The translations under genes and the position numbers were made by a program. 12,619 nt of DNA from Desulfobacteraceae bacterium (lineage in GTDB: Bacteria; Desulfobacterota; Desulfobacteria; Desulfobacterales; SURF-15): the NCBI GenBank assembly GCA_003599475.1, contig QZKK01000150.1, positions 1 through 12,619 on the forward strand, written 5' to 3'. Shown piece after piece: positions 1 to 7,834 of the stretch (position 1 is the stretch's first letter; each line of letters opens with the position of its first letter). The notes beneath the pieces were generated by a model, which worked only from the letters and a program-made list of their open reading frames with translations, had not been told where the DNA came from and made no database searches.

Positions 1-2
1 TG

Positions 3-56
3 GCCGGCGCCCCCGTCATTCGGGAATTGCTCAAATCCGTCCCGGACATCAAATAA
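3..56 (+). CDS. C-terminal end of a possible gene entering from the left
   Basis: An open plus-strand frame runs in from the window edge and stops at TAA 54-56, giving 17 residues ([17 protein letters not shown]). The mix of charged and hydrophobic residues and the GC-rich third positions look like a real C-terminus. So little is visible that the family cannot be named. It converges on phnE, and the two reading frames overlap by 8 nt at 49-56. It may be chance, since only 54 nt are seen. Confidence 0.35.
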   Translation, partial: AGAPVIRELLKSVPDIK

Positions 57-846
57 ACCGCTTGCGGATGAAAGCCGATCCCAAATCCAGCAGGCTGACC
101 ACCACGACCAGGATGAGCAGCATGGCCGCGGTCGCCCCGTAGTTGAAGCTGCGGATGGCATCCCACAGGAGCATGCCGATCCCGCCGGCGCCGACCATCC
201 CCACGACGCTCGCCGAGCGCACGTTGGATTCGAACCGATAGAGGGAATAGGAAATCCAAAGCGGCACCACCTGCGGGATGATGCCGTAGGCGATTTCCTG
301 CACTTTGTCTGCACCGGTGGCGCGGATGCCTTCCACGGGCTGGGGGTCGATGGCCTCCACCGCCTCGGAAAAGAGCTTTGCCAGCGTACCCAGGGTGTGC
401 ATGAAAAGCGCCAGCACCCCGGCAAAAGGGCCTAAGCCCACCGCGCTGATGAAGAGCATCGCAAAAATCATTTCGTTGATGGAGCGAAAGGCGTCCATGA
501 CGCGGCGCACCGGCTGATAGATCCAGATCGGAGCCACGTTGGTCGAGGAGAGCAACCCCAGGGGCACAGCCCCAATCACTGCGAGCAGGGTTCCCCAGAT
601 GGCGATTTGAATGGTCACAGCCGTCTGGTGAAGGTATGCCCGCCAGTCGTCGAAATCCGGCGAGAGGAATCCGGACAGGTATTGGGCCATATTGCCGCTG
701 TAAGTATATAGGTCCAACGGCCGCATTTCGGAGCCCCGCCAGGCCCACATCAGCACGACGGCGAAAACAAGACCGACAAGCAGGCGGAGCAGCTTTCGGC
801 TTAAAGGGGTTTCGGGAATGGCCAGGGTCTGACTCGCTGAGAGCAT
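49..846 (-). CDS. phnE: Phosphonate ABC transporter permease PhnE
   Basis: This is the inner-membrane permease of the PhnCDE phosphonate importer. With the ATG at 844-846 it is 265 residues, normal for the family. That start has AGGTGA six bases upstream, so I prefer it to a TTG at 889-891, which lies inside a hairpin. The protein begins with a short cytoplasmic tail and a first hydrophobic segment ([15 protein letters not shown]), then several more membrane spans. The cytoplasmic EAA loop that contacts the ATPase is clear ([18 protein letters not shown], followed by the [11 protein letters not shown] stretch). Near the C-terminus is the family block [15 protein letters not shown]. It is the last gene of the phn operon. 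A stem-loop separates it from phnD, which may lower its expression relative to the binding protein. A decayed partial copy of its 3' end lies near 8903-9009. Confidence 0.95.
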   Translation of the reverse strand: MLSASQTLAIPETPLSRKLLRLLVGLVFAVVLMWAWRGSEMRPLDLYTYSGNMAQYLSGFLSPDFDDWRAYLHQTAVTIQIAIWGTLLAVIGAVPLGLLSSTNVAPIWIYQPVRRVMDAFRSINEMIFAMLFISAVGLGPFAGVLALFMHTLGTLAKLFSEAVEAIDPQPVEGIRATGADKVQEIAYGIIPQVVPLWISYSLYRFESNVRSASVVGMVGAGGIGMLLWDAIRSFNYGATAAMLLILVVVVSLLDLGSAFIRKRFI

Positions 847-868
847 ATCGATGTCACCTAAAAATCGA

Positions 869-902
869 TGCGGGGGTCCGCCCTGCGGCAAAGACCCCCG
901 CA
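869..902 (-). promoter_or_regulatory. Intercistronic stem-loop between phnD and phnE
   Basis: The perfect 10-base arms TGCGGGGGTC (869-878) and GACCCCCGCA (893-902) enclose a 14-nt loop. The loop can form a further short GCC/GGC pairing. In the minus-strand transcript the hairpin lies just after the phnD stop codon and ends 23 nt before the phnE start. A short U-run (ATTTTTA) follows four bases after the stem. That run is weak for a full terminator, so partial termination or 3' stabilisation of the phnD mRNA segment are both possible. The inverted repeat is seen directly; its role is inferred. Confidence 0.7.
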
Positions 903-910
903 GAATCTTT

Positions 911-1912
911 CTAATTGAATTGTTCGATGAGCTTGGTGTAGGACCGGATCTCGGCCAGTTTTTTGTCGATTTCAGCCGTTTTCTGAGCTTTGTCGGAGGA
1001 AGTGCCGCTCTGGAGCTTCATCTTATCCTTGGCGTAGTTGATTTCCATGATCGGAAGCAACTGGTGGTTGGATGAATCCTGGAAAGGCGCCCAGCCGGAG
1101 CTCATGTTTTTCAGCACTTCGAGTTCCTTTTCCCTGTTTACCCCGATCCGGCCGTAGGCCAGAAAAAAACCTTTGATTCTGCTTTTCCACTCCCTGGTCA
1201 GGTCCTTGCGCCATACCATGGGGTCGCTCGGGATCAGAGGGCTCTTCCAGACGGCGCGAACGTTTTTGATCGCGTCCGGATTGGCTTTGGAAAATTTGTC
1301 CCAATTCTCGGTGTTGTTGGTGGCGAAATCCACCTGTTTGTTGGCTACGGCCATGAGGTTTGTCTCGTGATTGGCATTGCGCATCAGTTTGAAGTGCTTG
1401 GCCGGGTCGATGCCGCGCTGCCCCCAGATGTAATAGGTCGGGATGAGATAACCCGAGGTGCTGTTGGGGTCGCCGTTTCCGAAGGTGAGGTTTTTGCCGT
1501 CGCGGACGATCTCGTCGATGTTCTGGTAGGGGCTGTCCTTGTGCACGACGATGAGCGACCAGTAGCCGGGATTTCCGGTTACGTCCACGGTCTGGACGAA
1601 GACCTCTCCGTCTGCGCGGTTGACCGCCTCGATGGCGGACTTGTTGCCGAACCAGGCGATCTGAACCTTGTTGAAGCGCATCGCCTCGATGACACCGGCG
1701 TAGTCGGGCGCGATGAACAGTTTCACCGGAACCCCCAGGGCTTTTTCCATGTCGGCCCGGAACGGCTCGAAGCCTTTCATCGCAGAGGCGGAAGACTCGG
1801 TAGGGATGATGCCGAGTGTGATTTCCTTAAGATCCTCCGCCGCCGAGGCGGCGCCGGCGGCAAGCGCGGCGAAAACAATCAGTCCGATGAACATCTTGAG
1901 TACACTTTTCAT
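911..1912 (-). CDS. phnD: Phosphonate-binding periplasmic protein PhnD
   Basis: This is the substrate-binding protein of the PhnCDE importer; it would bind phosphonates in the periplasm and deliver them to PhnE. It has 333 residues, similar to E. coli PhnD. A Sec signal peptide is obvious: a Lys-containing start, a hydrophobic core and an AASA site with cleavage near residue 24-25. The mature protein opens with the [10 protein letters not shown] strand. The family block [19 protein letters not shown] follows, then [13 protein letters not shown], the ligand-loop region [12 protein letters not shown], and [20 protein letters not shown]. The ATG has GGAG seven bases upstream. It lies 84 nt after phnC and is followed by a strong hairpin, which fits its usual need for higher expression than the membrane parts. 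Which phosphonate it prefers cannot be told from the sequence. Confidence 0.95.
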   Translation of the reverse strand: MKSVLKMFIGLIVFAALAAGAASAAEDLKEITLGIIPTESSASAMKGFEPFRADMEKALGVPVKLFIAPDYAGVIEAMRFNKVQIAWFGNKSAIEAVNRADGEVFVQTVDVTGNPGYWSLIVVHKDSPYQNIDEIVRDGKNLTFGNGDPNSTSGYLIPTYYIWGQRGIDPAKHFKLMRNANHETNLMAVANKQVDFATNNTENWDKFSKANPDAIKNVRAVWKSPLIPSDPMVWRKDLTREWKSRIKGFFLAYGRIGVNREKELEVLKNMSSGWAPFQDSSNHQLLPIMEINYAKDKMKLQSGTSSDKAQKTAEIDKKLAEIRSYTKLIEQFN

Positions 1913-1976
1913 TTTGTTTCTCCTTTCAGTACTTGATTGAAATTGATTTCCGATTCAACACGAATGCGGGCGGATC

Positions 1977-1988
1977 TGTTCTAGAACA
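1977..1988. repeat. Perfect 12-bp palindrome between phnC and phnD
   Basis: TGTTCTAGAACA is a perfect dyad with no spacer. It sits 8 nt beyond the phnC stop codon and about 64 nt before the phnD start, and is followed on the plus strand by a run of seven T. Its position would suit an operator for a secondary phnDE promoter or a processing signal. I cannot assign a binding protein, and a dyad of this length can arise by chance. Confidence 0.4.
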
Positions 1989-1996
1989 CCTTTTTT

Positions 1997-2842
1997 TCAT
2001 GCTACCGCGGCTATTTGACCGCACAGGCCGATATTCAACGGTACGGTCCCGTCAAGGTCGAATTCGGTCGATTTCAAGCCGTAGATGTTGCGCAGCGCGG
2101 CCGCGGTGAGCTCTGCGCTCGGGCCGTCGTAGACCACCTGCCCCTCCTTCATGGCGATGGAACGCATGCAATACTGGAATGCGAACTGGACCTGGTGAAG
2201 GCTGACGAGAACGGTGACTCCGTCACACCGGTTTAAAGCCGAAAGGCATTCCATCACCAGGCGGGCGGACTCCGGGTCCAGGGAGGCGATGGGCTCGTCG
2301 GCCAGAATGATCCGGGCGTGCTGCTCCATGGCGCGGGCGATGGCTGCACGCTGCTGCTGGCCGCCCGAAAGGGTGCCGGCGCGCTGGGCCGCATATTCGG
2401 CCAACCCCACGCGGTACAAGGCATGCATGGCTTGTCTTTTTTCCTCTCGCGAAAACCAGCCAAGCAGGCTGCGCCAGGTGCCCACCCGGGCCAGCATTCC
2501 GGCCATCACGTTGGTCAGCAGGGGCAGGCGGCCCACCAGGTTGAACTGCTGAAAAATGAAACCGACCTCGGACCGGATGCGCCGGATGTCGGGGGATATC
2601 GCGCCTCTTTTCTGCACTTCACGGCCTAAAATGAGGATGCCGCCCGAATCCCGGTCGCCCGCGACCAATCCGGATACATGCCGAAGCAGGGTCGACTTGC
2701 CCGACCCGGATGGCCCGATGAGGGCGACCATCTCGCCCGGCGCAACGCGAATACTCACCTTACGCAAGGCTTTGCGTTTTCCGAAGGTCTTGCTGACGGA
2801 TTCGATCTCTATCGCGGCGGTATCGATATACGGCTCAGACAT
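1997..2842 (-). CDS. phnC: Phosphonate ABC transporter ATP-binding protein PhnC
   Basis: This is the ATPase subunit that powers phosphonate import through PhnE. It has 281 residues. ABC landmarks appear in order: Walker [10 protein letters not shown] at residues 43-51, the Q-loop in FIFQQFNLV, the signature LSGGQQQR, Walker B RIILADEP followed by SLDP, and the switch histidine in SLHQVQFA. The [12 protein letters not shown] opening and the [13 protein letters not shown] segment are typical of PhnC rather than of the lyase-associated PhnK and PhnL. The start is supported by GGAGG upstream (transcript AAAAAGGAGGTTTTTA). It begins 134 nt after phnL, the longest gap inside the phn cluster, so transport genes may have some independent expression. 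The C-terminus carries an extra tail of roughly 20-25 residues (from [10 protein letters not shown]) with no known role. Confidence 0.95.
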   Translation of the reverse strand: MSEPYIDTAAIEIESVSKTFGKRKALRKVSIRVAPGEMVALIGPSGSGKSTLLRHVSGLVAGDRDSGGILILGREVQKRGAISPDIRRIRSEVGFIFQQFNLVGRLPLLTNVMAGMLARVGTWRSLLGWFSREEKRQAMHALYRVGLAEYAAQRAGTLSGGQQQRAAIARAMEQHARIILADEPIASLDPESARLVMECLSALNRCDGVTVLVSLHQVQFAFQYCMRSIAMKEGQVVYDGPSAELTAAALRNIYGLKSTEFDLDGTVPLNIGLCGQIAAVA

Positions 2843-2976
2843 TAAAAACCTCCTTTTTGATATTTTCGATCTGCAATGCCGGTGATGCTAAAGGCCTCGG
2901 ATGAGCGTTCGATTAGGATTCGATTTGTTTTAAGCGTGCCGCGCGAAAAGATGGAAAACAGGACCGGAAAGACCGA

Positions 2977-3675
2977 TCATCGGCCGTTGCTGCGGAGCGG
3001 GATGTCGACCGTACGGGTCACCAGATCGCTGCGGTCCGCCGGATCGTGAAAGATGCCGACCACTGCCGTACCGCGCCCCCGTGCTTCGAGGATCAGCTCC
3101 TTTACGGTCTTTTTGTTGACCGGGTCTAGCGATGCGGTGGGTTCGTCCAGGATCATGACGGGAAAAGGAGCGATGAAGCCCCTGGCGATATTGATCCGCT
3201 GCTGTTCGCCGCCGGAAAAAGTCGTCGGGGACAAAGCCCACAGCCGCCGGGGAATGCGCAGACGCGCAAGAAGGCTTTCCGCCTGCTCTCGGGCCGATAT
3301 TTCCGCAACACCGCGCTCGCGAAGCGGTTCCATCACTACCTGAAGGGCCGGAACTCTCGGGATGACGCGAAGAAACTGGCTCACGTACCCGATGGTCCAC
3401 TTTCGAATATCCAGAACGGTATGGGGTCCGGCGGTCGCAATATCGACAATCCTTTTTTTGTGCAGGACCTGGATCCTGCCGGACTCCGTGACGTAATTGC
3501 CGTACATCAGGCGCAGCAGGGTGCTCTTGCCGGCCCCGGACGGGCCAACCAGCCCCACGCTCTCACCGGCGTTGAGCGTCATCTGAAAATTGTCGAATAC
3601 GGGGATCTCGGCGTTTCCCTGGGTTTGGAGAAAAAACCGCTTTTTCAGGCGGTCGATTTGAATGATCCAGTCCAT
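2977..3675 (-). CDS. phnL: C-P lyase subunit PhnL (ABC-type ATPase)
   Basis: PhnL is an ABC-type ATPase essential for phosphonate breakdown but not itself a transporter. In E. coli it is needed with PhnGHI to form alpha-D-ribose 1-alkylphosphonate 5'-triphosphate, and it can bind the core complex on PhnK. This copy has 232 residues. It shows Walker A GPSGAGKST at 44-52, the Q-loop at YVSQF (about residue 100), the signature FSGGEQQR at 153-160, Walker B VMILDEP at 173-179 with ASLD after it, and a histidine in GIFHDP. The FLRVIPRVPALQVVMEPL segment is a PhnL hallmark. It starts 16 nt after the phnK stop with a modest AAAGGG ribosome site. No phnM follows, although phnM normally does; the next gene is phnC. 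Confidence 0.94.
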   Translation of the reverse strand: MDWIIQIDRLKKRFFLQTQGNAEIPVFDNFQMTLNAGESVGLVGPSGAGKSTLLRLMYGNYVTESGRIQVLHKKRIVDIATAGPHTVLDIRKWTIGYVSQFLRVIPRVPALQVVMEPLRERGVAEISAREQAESLLARLRIPRRLWALSPTTFSGGEQQRINIARGFIAPFPVMILDEPTASLDPVNKKTVKELILEARGRGTAVVGIFHDPADRSDLVTRTVDIPLRSNGR

Positions 3676-3691
3676 GATAGAGACCCTTTGC

Positions 3692-4480
3692 CTACGGCCG
3701 CAGAATCGACGACACCAGCAGCTGGGTGTACGGGTGCTGCGGGTCGTCCAGGATTTGATCGGTAAGGCCCGCTTCCACCACCTCGCCGTTTCGCATGACC
3801 ATCAGCCGGTGGGCCAGCAGGCGGGCGACGGCCAGATCATGGGTCACCACCGCCATGGAGAGATTGAGCTCGGTGACCAGGCTTCTTAAAATATCGAGCA
3901 GCCGTGCCTGAACCGACACATCCAGACCGCTGGTGGGCTCATCCATAAAGACAAGGCGGGGTTCTGTCACCAGGTTTCGCGCGATCTGAAGCCGCTGCTG
4001 CATGCCGCCGGAGAAGGTTTTCGGCGAATCGTCGATCCGACCCGGGTCGATTTCCACCCGCTCGAGCCAGTTGAGCGCCGCTTGCCTGATTTTTCCATAA
4101 TGCCGGCTGCCGTTTGCCATCAGCCTTTCACCGATGTTGCCGCCTGCGCTGATGTTCATTCGCAGTCCGTCCCGCGGATTCTGGCAGACAACGCCCAGTT
4201 CGGTCCGCATGATTCGCCGCCGATAGGGCTCCGGGGAATTCCATAAATCGAGGCGTCCGGTCGCCGCCTGATACCAGACCGCCCCTTCCGAGGGCGGCAG
4301 CCGGCCGGAGATGCAGTTGAGGAGAGTGGTTTTGCCGGAACCGGACTCACCGACGATGCCGAGCACCTCCCCCGGCCGGATCTCAAGATGGATGCCGCGA
4401 CATCCGGTGTGGAGGCCGAAAAACTTGCTCACCCCGTCCGCCTGCAGCAGGACCGCCTGCTCATGAACCGCACCGATCAT
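3692..4480 (-). CDS. phnK: C-P lyase subunit PhnK (ABC-type ATPase)
   Basis: PhnK is the ABC-type ATPase that docks on PhnJ in the C-P lyase core complex. I place the start at the ATG at 4478-4480. It has GGAGG five bases upstream and overlaps the phnJ stop codon as ATGA, giving 262 residues. The open frame extends further upstream, but that part lies inside phnJ. Motifs are Walker A GESGSGKTT at 44-52, the Q-loop VVCQNPRDGLR at 97-107 (a PhnK-typical phrase), the signature FSGGMQQR at 156-163, Walker B LVFMDEP followed by TSGLD, and the switch histidine in VVTHDLAVAR. The C-terminal DPQHPYTQLLVSS resembles the oligopeptide-transporter ATPase tail common in this family. Overlap with phnJ implies translational coupling and a fixed subunit ratio. 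Confidence 0.95.
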   Translation of the reverse strand: MIGAVHEQAVLLQADGVSKFFGLHTGCRGIHLEIRPGEVLGIVGESGSGKTTLLNCISGRLPPSEGAVWYQAATGRLDLWNSPEPYRRRIMRTELGVVCQNPRDGLRMNISAGGNIGERLMANGSRHYGKIRQAALNWLERVEIDPGRIDDSPKTFSGGMQQRLQIARNLVTEPRLVFMDEPTSGLDVSVQARLLDILRSLVTELNLSMAVVTHDLAVARLLAHRLMVMRNGEVVEAGLTDQILDDPQHPYTQLLVSSILRP

Positions 4481-5427
4481 GGTCGCCTCCCTGTGCTCAT
4501 CGGGGTTCCGGAATCGATCGCAGACGGCTGCTGAGTGCCGGTCGAACCCGCTTCCCGCCTGCGGCTGCAATAATCCGTGTCCGAGCAGACAAAGAGGCGC
4601 GAGCCTTTGTCGTCGGTGATGATTTCATCAAGGAAACTGGTTTCCGATCCGCAGAAGGCGCAGCGCTGCGGCCAGGTTTCGATGCGGAAGGGGTGGTCCT
4701 CGAAATCAAGGCTCTTTACCGAGGTGTAGGGCGGCACCGCATAGATCCTCCGCTCCCTGCCTGCGCCGAAGAGCTGCAAGGCCGGCATGCGGTTCATCTT
4801 GGGATTGTCGAATTTGGGAATCGGCGATGGGCTCATCACATACCGGTCGTTGACCATCACCGGATAGCCGTAGGCTGTGGCGATATGACCGTGCCGGGAA
4901 ATATCCTCGTAGAGCTTCACGTACATGATCCCGTATTCGGCCAGCGCATGGAGCCTGAGCAGCTCGGCGGTCCTCGGTTCGATAAACCGAAGCGGCTCGG
5001 GTATGGGGACCTGGTAAATCAGAATCTGGTTTTCCTTCAGGGGCGTTTCAGGAATCCGATGGCGCGTCTGGATGAGGGTTGCCTCTTCCGTTCGGGTGGT
5101 GGTTCGCACCCCTGCGGTTTGCGCAAAGAAATGACGGATGCTGACTGCGTTTGTGGTGTCGTCGGCGCCCTGGTCGATGACCTTGAGCACGTCACGGGGC
5201 CCGATCAGCGAGGCGGTGATCTGAATCCCCCCGGTCCCCCATCCGAACGGAAGAGGCATCTCCCGGCTGCCGAAAGGGACCTGGTATCCCGGAATGGCGA
5301 TGGCCTTTAAAATGGTACGGCGAATCATCCGCTTGGTCTGTTCGTCCAGGTAAGCGTAATTGTATCCTTCCATGGCCCGGGATTTAACGGGCGCGTCAGG
5401 ATGCGCCGGCGGTGTTTTCTTTTTCAT
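4477..5427 (-). CDS. phnJ: C-P lyase catalytic subunit PhnJ (radical SAM)
   Basis: PhnJ cleaves the C-P bond of ribose 1-alkylphosphonate 5-phosphate by S-adenosylmethionine radical chemistry. The cluster cysteines are all present at C256, C259 (RCAFC), C281 and C287 (FVCSDTDYC). They correspond to E. coli C241, C244, C266 and C272 with a constant offset of 15. The first three bind the 4Fe-4S cluster and the last is the thiyl-radical residue. The glycyl-radical position G32 corresponds to G47 in IPGYQVPFG. The protein is 316 residues against 281 in E. coli, because of about 15 extra N-terminal residues and a 29-residue polar tail after C287. The upstream ATG (5425-5427) overlaps phnI by 32 nt behind GAAAGAAG. 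An internal ATG at 5371-5373 would match the E. coli N-terminus but lacks a clear ribosome site. The stop overlaps the phnK start. Confidence 0.97.
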   Translation of the reverse strand: MKKKTPPAHPDAPVKSRAMEGYNYAYLDEQTKRMIRRTILKAIAIPGYQVPFGSREMPLPFGWGTGGIQITASLIGPRDVLKVIDQGADDTTNAVSIRHFFAQTAGVRTTTRTEEATLIQTRHRIPETPLKENQILIYQVPIPEPLRFIEPRTAELLRLHALAEYGIMYVKLYEDISRHGHIATAYGYPVMVNDRYVMSPSPIPKFDNPKMNRMPALQLFGAGRERRIYAVPPYTSVKSLDFEDHPFRIETWPQRCAFCGSETSFLDEIITDDKGSRLFVCSDTDYCSRRREAGSTGTQQPSAIDSGTPMSTGRRP

Positions 5428-6523
5428 CTTCTTTCGATTGCTGCCGTTGATATTTTTCCCGCATCTTCCGTATCAGTACCAGGTCTGCCTGGAAATCGAC
5501 GTAGTGCGGCAGTTTGAGGTGTTGGACGAAGCCGGAGGCTTCCACGTTGTCGCTGTGGAACAGGACGAATTCTTCGTTCTGTGCCGGGTAAATCGGTTCT
5601 TCCTGCAGTTCCCGGCACCGGAGGGCGCGGTCCACGACGGCCATGGCCATGGCCTTGCGCTCACAGTGGCCGAAGGCCAGGCCGTAGCCCTGCTTGAACT
5701 CCGGCGGAGAATTCGCCGATCCGTTATGCCTGCTGAGCATGACGCACTCCGTGACCGCAATCTCTCCGATTTCGATGGAAAATCCCAGTTCATCGGGGGT
5801 GATTTCGACGGAGACCTTTCCGAAGCGGATCTCGCCGGCAAACGGGTGCTGGGCCGCACCGAACCCTCGCTGGAGCGAATAGGCCATGGAGAGAAGAAAC
5901 CCCTCGTCTCCCCGGGCAAGATTCTGGAGCCGGACATCTCTTCCCGCCGGAAGCCGGAGCGGCTCCTGCGTCAGGTCGGCAACCGGGCCTCCGGGGTTTT
6001 CAACAGGAAGCGTTTCGATAAGCCCCTCGGTGTCCAAAATGTCCGCAATGCGCGGCATGGCGGCATCGACCCCCGATTCGGCCGGGGCAAGGGATTCGTC
6101 GTTTCGTTCCATTTCCGGTTTGGCGAGCCTGAAATCCAGGAGCCGGTGCGTGTAGTCATAGGTCGGGCCGAGTATCTGCCCGCCGGGAATGTCCTTGAAG
6201 GTTGCGGAGATACGGCGCAGGACCCGCATCTTTCCGGTATCGATAGGCCCCGTATTTCCCAGGCGAGGCAGGGTGGTCCGGTAGGCGCGAAGCAGGAAAA
6301 CGGCTTCGACCGTATCTCCCTGCGCCTGTTTGACGGCAAGTGCGGCCAGTTTTCGATCGTAGAGGGACCCTTCGGTCATGACGCGGTCGACGGCAAGGCC
6401 CATCTGGTTTTCAATCTGGGAGATGCTCAGCTCCGGGACCGCTGCATCCCCTCTCCGGACTTCGGCAAGAAACCGATGGGCATTGGTGATGGCCTTTTCA
6501 CCGCCTTTTACGGCAACGTACAT
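5396..6523 (-). CDS. phnI: C-P lyase core subunit PhnI
   Basis: PhnI is part of the PhnGHIJ core. In E. coli, alone it acts as a purine nucleosidase. With PhnG, PhnH and PhnL it promotes displacement of adenine from ATP by the phosphonate. It has 375 residues versus about 354 in E. coli. The N-terminus MYVAVKGGEKAI is nearly invariant in the family. Further family blocks are RRISATFKDIPGGQILGPTYDYTHRLLDF and, near the C-terminus, VQHLKLPHYVDFQADLVLIR split over the C-terminal domain. The last 20 or so residues (Gln, Lys and Glu rich) are an extension that overlaps phnJ. The start is fixed by GGAGG seven bases upstream, just before the phnH stop. It lies 3 nt after phnH, in a tightly packed operon. 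Confidence 0.95.
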   Translation of the reverse strand: MYVAVKGGEKAITNAHRFLAEVRRGDAAVPELSISQIENQMGLAVDRVMTEGSLYDRKLAALAVKQAQGDTVEAVFLLRAYRTTLPRLGNTGPIDTGKMRVLRRISATFKDIPGGQILGPTYDYTHRLLDFRLAKPEMERNDESLAPAESGVDAAMPRIADILDTEGLIETLPVENPGGPVADLTQEPLRLPAGRDVRLQNLARGDEGFLLSMAYSLQRGFGAAQHPFAGEIRFGKVSVEITPDELGFSIEIGEIAVTECVMLSRHNGSANSPPEFKQGYGLAFGHCERKAMAMAVVDRALRCRELQEEPIYPAQNEEFVLFHSDNVEASGFVQHLKLPHYVDFQADLVLIRKMREKYQRQQSKEDEKENTAGAS

Positions 6524-6526
6524 CTC

Positions 6527-7135
6527 TTATCCTCCGACCCGGGTGGACCGCGGCAGCGCCGCAAGGCAGTTTTCAAATGTAAAGATCACATCCACACCCA
6601 AGGGGAAAATTTCAAACTGAGCGTGCCACTGTTCCCAGAAGGTACCGGGGATGCCGCCGACGCTCAGTCGACGGCTGGTCGGGATTCCGGGGCCGGTCAG
6701 CCGCTTTCCGTTTTTCATCGCAAAACCTTCCACCTGAACGATGAGTGTGGTGGACGTATCCGGGCATTCATCCGTTCCGATCCGGAAATGATGCAAAGGC
6801 GGCAAGGCCGAAAGGTCGGTGACCAGTGCAAAGAGGGCATCATAGGTATGGGAGACGATTTTGCAGCCGGAGTGAAAATTAAGCCATTCCAGGGCCGGCG
6901 TGCCCGGGTTTAAATCCGACCAGAAAGGGGTTTCGAAATCCAGAAGGCTCAGGCATATGGCTGCAGAGGCGCAGTTGACGGGTTCAGGCGGCGTCAATGC
7001 TTCCGGAACGACTCCCTTCCGGCCCGGATGCGTCATCGCATCCATGATCGCTCTAAAGGATTGCTGGGAGTCGAAAACCGGGTCTGCAAATCCCGGTGTG
7101 ATCCGATCCGTGTCGATGCAGGCATTCATTCTCAT
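6527..7135 (-). CDS. phnH: C-P lyase core subunit PhnH
   Basis: PhnH is a non-catalytic member of the C-P lyase core, with a fold related to PLP-dependent transferases but no cofactor site. It binds as a homodimer at the ends of the PhnGIJ assembly in E. coli. This one has 202 residues, close to the usual 190-200. Recognisable blocks are ITPGFADPVFDSQQSFRAI and MDAMTHPGRKG at the N-terminus, LSLLDFETPFWSDL in the middle, and LTGPGI with FWEQWHAQFEIFPLGVDVIF near the C-terminus. The start at 7133-7135 has GGGGAGA five bases upstream, inside the end of phnG. A second in-frame ATG at 7127-7129 is possible. It begins 1 nt after the phnG stop. Confidence 0.95.
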   Translation of the reverse strand: MRMNACIDTDRITPGFADPVFDSQQSFRAIMDAMTHPGRKGVVPEALTPPEPVNCASAAICLSLLDFETPFWSDLNPGTPALEWLNFHSGCKIVSHTYDALFALVTDLSALPPLHHFRIGTDECPDTSTTLIVQVEGFAMKNGKRLTGPGIPTSRRLSVGGIPGTFWEQWHAQFEIFPLGVDVIFTFENCLAALPRSTRVGG

Positions 7136-7136
7136 T

Positions 7137-7589
7137 TCAGTCTCCCCTTACCATGGTAAAAAAGTCCACCTTTGTTGAGGCTGTTTTCTTGGCGGTCGTC
7201 TCTTCCCGGTTTTTTTGAAGGATCTCCAGTTCCGCAACAACCGAATTCAAAAGCTTCGAATGGCACCGGGAATCCTGAAGAAGTGCGTCGAAGAGCGCGA
7301 TCAACTCGACCTGCCGATGGTTGGTTCCCATCGCATACCCGCAGCCGACCTGCCCGGTTTCGATCTTTACCGTGCATCGGGATACCGTCATTTCCCCCAG
7401 GTTAAACGGCTGTCCGGTACCGCCCGTGCGTGCGCGGACCATGACCATACCGGTCTCCGGAGGGCGCAGATAGGTGCAAGCCGGCTTTTCTTCCACATCC
7501 TGCCAGGCCTTTTCCAGAAGGTCGGCAGGCGCTTCGGCCAGTACCTTGAGCCACCGCTGCCGGAGTTTATGGGTAAATCGATGGGTCAA
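7137..7589 (-). CDS. phnG: C-P lyase core subunit PhnG
   Basis: PhnG is the smallest core subunit and binds PhnI directly. It appears to have a structural or accessory role in forming the ribose-phosphonate triphosphate. It has 150 residues, the same length as E. coli PhnG. Family features are RQRWLKVLAEA near the N-terminus, TGMVMVRARTGGTGQPFNLGEMTVSRC in the centre, and the conserved C-terminal VDFFTMVRGD. The start codon is TTG (7587-7589), preceded by a GAGGTGAGG ribosome-binding stretch. An ATG start is not available nearby, so a reduced initiation rate is possible. It is the first gene of the phn operon seen here. I found no convincing promoter or Pho box upstream. The space between it and the next gene holds a small divergent ORF. 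Confidence 0.95.
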   Translation of the reverse strand: MTHRFTHKLRQRWLKVLAEAPADLLEKAWQDVEEKPACTYLRPPETGMVMVRARTGGTGQPFNLGEMTVSRCTVKIETGQVGCGYAMGTNHRQVELIALFDALLQDSRCHSKLLNSVVAELEILQKNREETTAKKTASTKVDFFTMVRGD

Positions 7590-7630
7590 ACCTCACCTCG
7601 CAATCGGAATTTTGCCGCCGAGGGATGTTT

Positions 7631-7834
7631 ATGACGGCAAACCATGAAGATTGCATTAAAGCTGTGTTAGATTCCTGCAAAAACGATCAGACGCTCAACG
7701 ATCCCGACTTCTTCGATGCGCTCGATGCGATGCTGAAGGAGAAAGGCTCGAGCTATCTGGAGACCGTCCCCGAGTTTTCCCGCTGGCGCTGGTACACCGG
7801 AGACAACATCGATGACCGACAACCCGGAAGGTGA
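7631..7834 (+). CDS. Small hypothetical acidic protein, divergent from phnG
   Basis: This is an ORF of 67 residues with an ATG at 7631-7633 and GAGGG (7620-7624) six bases upstream. That is a better fit than the ATG at 7625. Its third codon positions are mostly G or C, like the neighbouring genes, which supports real coding. The product is acidic and soluble, with a helical-looking region (PDFFDALDAMLKEKGSSYLE) and an aromatic patch (FSRWRWYTG). I do not recognise a family. It is transcribed away from phnG with about 41 nt between the two starts, so a shared regulatory region is possible. The second short ORF overlaps its end. It could be a complete small protein or the front end of a larger, decayed gene. 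Confidence 0.5.
   Translation: MTANHEDCIKAVLDSCKNDQTLNDPDFFDALDAMLKEKGSSYLETVPEFSRWRWYTGDNIDDRQPGR

Noticed and set aside
1367..1936. Plus-strand open frame of 189 codons
   Set aside because: It lies wholly opposite phnD, including its signal peptide, with no ribosome site or recognisable domain.
2930..3400. Minus-strand open frame of 156 codons overlapping the end of phnL
   Set aside because: It is in another frame of phnL, the real ABC protein. Its composition (Ser, Arg and Gly rich) is that of a shifted frame.
5360..6913. Long plus-strand open frame of 517 codons
   Set aside because: It is antisense to phnI and parts of phnH and phnJ, all well-recognised proteins. Its translation has low-complexity composition and no family features; it comes from the GC-rich codon pattern of the minus strand.
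7590..7700. Pho box or sigma70 promoter for the phn operon
   Set aside because: I looked for PhoB-like direct repeats and a -35/-10 pair upstream of phnG and found only poor matches, so none is annotated.
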